Made by a program: the position numbers and the translations under genes
DNA from: Candidatus Margulisiibacteriota bacterium
GTDB taxonomy: Bacteria; Margulisbacteria; Marinamargulisbacteria; DT-59
Assembly: GCA_013215865.1 (NCBI GenBank)
Contig: JABSQL010000246.1
Location: forward strand, 1-14,893
DNA length: 14,893 nucleotides
Direction of reading: 5' to 3'
In this document: in pieces, positions 12,260 through 14,893 of the stretch
How positions within the stretch are numbered: position 1 is the stretch's first letter
Layout of the letters: every line of letters starts with the position of its first letter
Notes under the pieces: model-generated
Seen by the model: the letters and a program-made list of their open reading frames with translations, nothing else
What the model was told of the DNA's origin: nothing
The model's database searches: none

Positions 12260-14058
12260 TCTTGAATGTGTTTAATATGAAGTTCTTTTAGCTGTTCATC
12301 TGAGACAAGGGAAGGCGCAGAGGTTAAGGGGCTCATTGCCGTTCGATTTTTGGGGAAAGGAATGACCTCCCGAATAGATGGTGTGTTTAAAATGATAGAA
12401 AGCAGTCTATCCAAACCCAATGCAATGCCGCCGTGAGGTGGGGTGCCATATTGAAGTGCACGAACGAAAAAACCAAATTGTCTGTCTATGTCTGTATCCG
12501 TAAAGCCAAGTAATTTAAAGAGATGGTGTTGTATTTCAGGTTGAAAAATACGTATACTCCCTCCGCCCACTTCTTCACCATTTATAACCAAATCGTAGGC
12601 CCTAGCATTTATAGCAAGTAATTTTTTTGGATCCGTAATATTTCGAATATCTTCTGACGGGGACGTAAAAGGGTGATGCATGGGGGTTAGTACACCCTCT
12701 TTTTCCTCAAATAACGGAAAATCTGTCACCCAACACATTTTATGGAAATTTTTGGGAATAACATCTTGTTTTTTTGCTATAAATAGTCGAAAACGGCCCA
12801 GTACCTCATTCACAAGCCGATGAGAAGTATCTGCAACAAAAAAAAGGACGTCATTATTTTCTGCACCCATTCGTTCCTGTAACGCAGCTTGCTCTGATTC
12901 GTTAAAAAATTGCACAATATTAGATGCCAGTTTTCCATCTTCCACTTTCATCCAAGTGAGTCCTTTGCCACCTAACTTGGTGATGACATCTTTTGCAAGC
13001 TCATTTTGAAGAGTGTTTTTTCCCAATTTACTCGCCTGACCTTTGAGGTTAATGCCTTTAATAATGCCACCTTTAGCGATAATGGTTTTGAAAATAGAAT
13101 AACCAACATTGGTCAATAAGTCTGTAACATCAACCATTTTCATGTCAAATCGAAGGTCAGGGTGATCATTACCATATAAATTTATTGCATCATGATAGGT
13201 TATTCGCGGGAAGGGGACGGGGATGTCTATCTTCTGAGATTTAAATATAGATTCCATAAGGGACTCTATTAAAGAGTACACAAAAGATTCATCAATGAAT
13301 GATGCTTCTATGTCGATTTGAGTGAATTCTGGTTGCCTGTTGGGACGTAAATCTTCATCTCTAAAGCATTTAACGATTTGGTAGTATCGTTCAAACCCAC
13401 TCATCATTAGTAATTGTTTAAAGAGCTGAGGAGATTGGGGTAATGCATAAAATTGACCTTCATGAATTCGACTTGGAACCAAATAGTCTCTGGCACCCTC
13501 AGGCGTGCTTTTTGTAAGAATAGGTGTCTCGATATCAAGAAAATCAGATTGATTCAAAAACTGGCGAGTGGTTTGAATAATTTCATGGCGTTTAATGATG
13601 TGTTGTTGCATACTTTGCCTGCGCAAGTCTAAATAACGATATTGTAATCGGATGTCCTCATCAACAGGGCTTTCAGGTATTGTATCTGAATCATGAAATC
13701 CTTTTTCAGATATCATGAACGGGGGTGTTTTTGATTTATTTAGGATAATAAGTTTATGTACAAGAACCTCGATTTCTCCCGTATCAATTTGGGGATTTGT
13801 GGTATCTTCTTTTCTTTGTGATACAAGCCCATGAACCTCGATTACATATTCAGATCGCAACGTTTGAGCCAGTTCGTAGGCTTCCTGATCTGTCTCACGA
13901 CCAAATACGACTTGAATAATGCCCTTAATGTCTCTTAAGTGGATGAATAAAAGGTGCCCATGATCACGGACAGCATCAACAAACCCCATGAGGGTGACTT
14001 CCTTTGAAATATCTGTTTTGTTGAGCAGTCCACAATAAGATCTTGTTTTCACGTTCAT
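12256..14058 (-). CDS. aspS: Aspartyl-tRNA synthetase, bacterial type
   Basis: Charges tRNA with aspartate in the cytoplasm. The 600-residue length fits the bacterial form. Seen in order: an N-terminal anticodon-binding OB fold (1-110) with RDHGHLLFIHLRD, the RLQYRYLDLRR hinge, class II motif 1 (FLDIETPILTKSTPEGARDY), motif 2 (YYQIVKCFRDEDLRPNRQPE), the bacterial insertion domain (about 300-425), HHPFTSP, and motif 3 (GIALGLDRLLSIIL). The residue after RD in the OB fold is His33; at this position His is typical of non-discriminating enzymes and Leu of tRNA-Asp-specific ones. The gene stands alone on the minus strand, divergent from the radical SAM gene and convergent with the activator. A TATGAT lies 11 bases before the start; no strong ribosome binding site is seen. 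Confidence 0.98.
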   Translation of the reverse strand: MNVKTRSYCGLLNKTDISKEVTLMGFVDAVRDHGHLLFIHLRDIKGIIQVVFGRETDQEAYELAQTLRSEYVIEVHGLVSQRKEDTTNPQIDTGEIEVLVHKLIILNKSKTPPFMISEKGFHDSDTIPESPVDEDIRLQYRYLDLRRQSMQQHIIKRHEIIQTTRQFLNQSDFLDIETPILTKSTPEGARDYLVPSRIHEGQFYALPQSPQLFKQLLMMSGFERYYQIVKCFRDEDLRPNRQPEFTQIDIEASFIDESFVYSLIESLMESIFKSQKIDIPVPFPRITYHDAINLYGNDHPDLRFDMKMVDVTDLLTNVGYSIFKTIIAKGGIIKGINLKGQASKLGKNTLQNELAKDVITKLGGKGLTWMKVEDGKLASNIVQFFNESEQAALQERMGAENNDVLFFVADTSHRLVNEVLGRFRLFIAKKQDVIPKNFHKMCWVTDFPLFEEKEGVLTPMHHPFTSPSEDIRNITDPKKLLAINARAYDLVINGEEVGGGSIRIFQPEIQHHLFKLLGFTDTDIDRQFGFFVRALQYGTPPHGGIALGLDRLLSIILNTPSIREVIPFPKNRTAMSPLTSAPSLVSDEQLKELHIKHIQD

Positions 14059-14104
14059 GGCTTCATTTCATCATAAAGTAATTAGTCTTGCAACAGAAGG
14101 ATCA

Positions 14105-14113
14105 TGCTAAAAT
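14105..14113 (+). promoter_or_regulatory. Extended -10 promoter element for the radical SAM gene
   Basis: TGCTAAAAT is an extended -10 (TGn plus TAAAAT) ending eight bases before the ATG at 14122. A TTGCAA at 14088-14093 is only 14 bases upstream, too close for a normal -35. No ribosome binding site lies before the start. Confidence 0.35.
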
Positions 14114-14121
14114 AGAAGCAA

Positions 14122-14865
14122 ATGAATATTTTGAACCAATTTGACCACTATCGTACATTACGAGTGACACAAGAATGTCAGTTAAAATGTGGTCATTGTC
14201 CATTATGGAAATCAGAAGTGGCCCCTCACCCTATTTGGGATTCGTTGTTTGACTTATTTAAAGATGATCTGTTTGTGACGATTGTCCCTCCAACTATTCG
14301 TGTGATCGACCTGATAGGCGGAGACCCATTTAATGAGCCCGACTTAGAAAAAATTCTGTTGTTTTTACATAAAAAGCACATTAAAATTAGACTGTGGACA
14401 CATGGTTTAACCATGCGGTCCCAGATTCAATCGGTGTTACCGTATCTTCACCATGTTTATTTGTTTTTTCCCGCCCCAAATGAAGCCGCTTATTATCATA
14501 TAACGGGGTTTGATGGTTTCTCGCAATGCAAAGACACTTTAGAATTTTTGTTAGCAAACCAAGCCGTTACTTTGAACTGCCCTGTCCAGACAGATACCAT
14601 TCAAGAGTTGCCTGAAATCTATGATATTGCAGTATCAAAAAATGTTCCCTTGATGATTCACTATGACCCAGATCTATTTACGCGTGAATCTCGGCAATAT
14701 ATTCGCCGTTTCAATCGAATGAAGAATGTGACTGTTTTGCAACATAGGCCCCGTAATGGAAAGCAATGCCAGGTAGTACCTATTCATATGCAAGTGCCAT
14801 CATCTAACCGTAAAATATATTTTAAAGAAACGATGAATAGAATCAGACATAAAATTCAGATATAA
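14122..14865 (+). CDS. Small radical SAM protein of unknown substrate
   Basis: A 247-residue radical SAM protein, which should use an iron-sulfur cluster to cleave S-adenosylmethionine. The cluster motif C-x3-C-x2-C is Cys19, Cys23 and Cys26 (RVTQECQLKCGHCPLW). IGGDPF at 65-70 is the SAM-binding GGEP-type motif with Asp in place of Glu. The early half follows the usual beta/alpha barrel (IRLWTHGL, LHHVYLFFPAP). The C-terminal half shows no second cysteine cluster: only Cys153 and Cys217 remain, so a SPASM or Twitch domain is absent. The end is basic. It resembles MoaA/PqqE-type or organic-radical activating proteins in layout only; I cannot name a substrate. There are no biosynthetic neighbours in the window to guide a guess. 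Confidence 0.85.
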   Translation: MNILNQFDHYRTLRVTQECQLKCGHCPLWKSEVAPHPIWDSLFDLFKDDLFVTIVPPTIRVIDLIGGDPFNEPDLEKILLFLHKKHIKIRLWTHGLTMRSQIQSVLPYLHHVYLFFPAPNEAAYYHITGFDGFSQCKDTLEFLLANQAVTLNCPVQTDTIQELPEIYDIAVSKNVPLMIHYDPDLFTRESRQYIRRFNRMKNVTVLQHRPRNGKQCQVVPIHMQVPSSNRKIYFKETMNRIRHKIQI

Positions 14866-14872
14866 TGTCACG

Positions 14873-14893
14873 ATGGCATCAACAACACTTTCT
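14873..14893 (+). CDS. Possible first codons of a further gene, cut by window end
   Basis: An ATG at 14873 opens a frame of seven codons (Met-Ala-Ser-Thr-Thr-Leu-Ser) that runs off the window. A perfect TATAAT (14861-14866) overlaps the radical SAM stop codon and ends six bases before this ATG, repeating the short-leader arrangement seen at other starts. The piece is too short to prove coding. Confidence 0.3.

Overview
The window is AT-rich, gene-dense bacterial DNA with no gene-free stretch over 300 bases and no tRNA, rRNA, CRISPR array or insertion sequence that I can see. The organism is a diderm: it carries a flagellar P-ring protein (FlgI), which sits in an envelope with an outer membrane, and a large SLBB-type polysaccharide export protein. 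A sigma-28-family factor and a sigma-54-dependent activator indicate at least two alternative sigma factors. I cannot fix the phylum from sequence alone. A low-GC lineage sibling to Cyanobacteria (for example Margulisbacteria) is only a weak guess.

Bases 1-8788 look like one long plus-strand operon. It starts inside flgI and continues with a FlgJ-like rod-binding protein, a FliA-like sigma factor, FlgB, FlgC, FliE, FliF and a short FliG-like protein. With no break it runs on into a six-repeat SLBB export protein and a Wzz-type co-polymerase. The parts are basal-body parts (P-ring, rod, rod/MS-ring adaptor, MS-ring, switch fragment). Several depart from the textbook form: FlgB and FlgC open with Sec-type signal peptides, FliF seems to lack the beta-collar insertion, and FliG ends before its torque-generating C-terminal domain. 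The export gene overlaps the fliG-like gene by 17 bases.

Bases 8789-12259 are a signalling block. A membrane histidine kinase lies on the plus strand. Two single-domain response regulators lie on the minus strand and overlap each other by 4 bases. A divergent plus-strand NtrC-family sigma-54 activator follows. Kinase and regulator genes overlap tail to tail. A phosphorelay controlling the adjacent envelope machine is plausible but not shown.

Bases 12256-14893 hold housekeeping and accessory genes: aspS on the minus strand, a divergent small radical SAM protein, and what may be the first codons of another gene.

The main idea worth testing is that the flagellar-type basal body is modified (Sec-exported rod, no torque domain in the local FliG) and works with, or has been adapted to, polysaccharide export. 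A second pattern is that genes likely to begin transcripts carry a -10-like hexamer only 6-11 bases before the start codon and no clear ribosome binding site, which suggests leaderless mRNAs.
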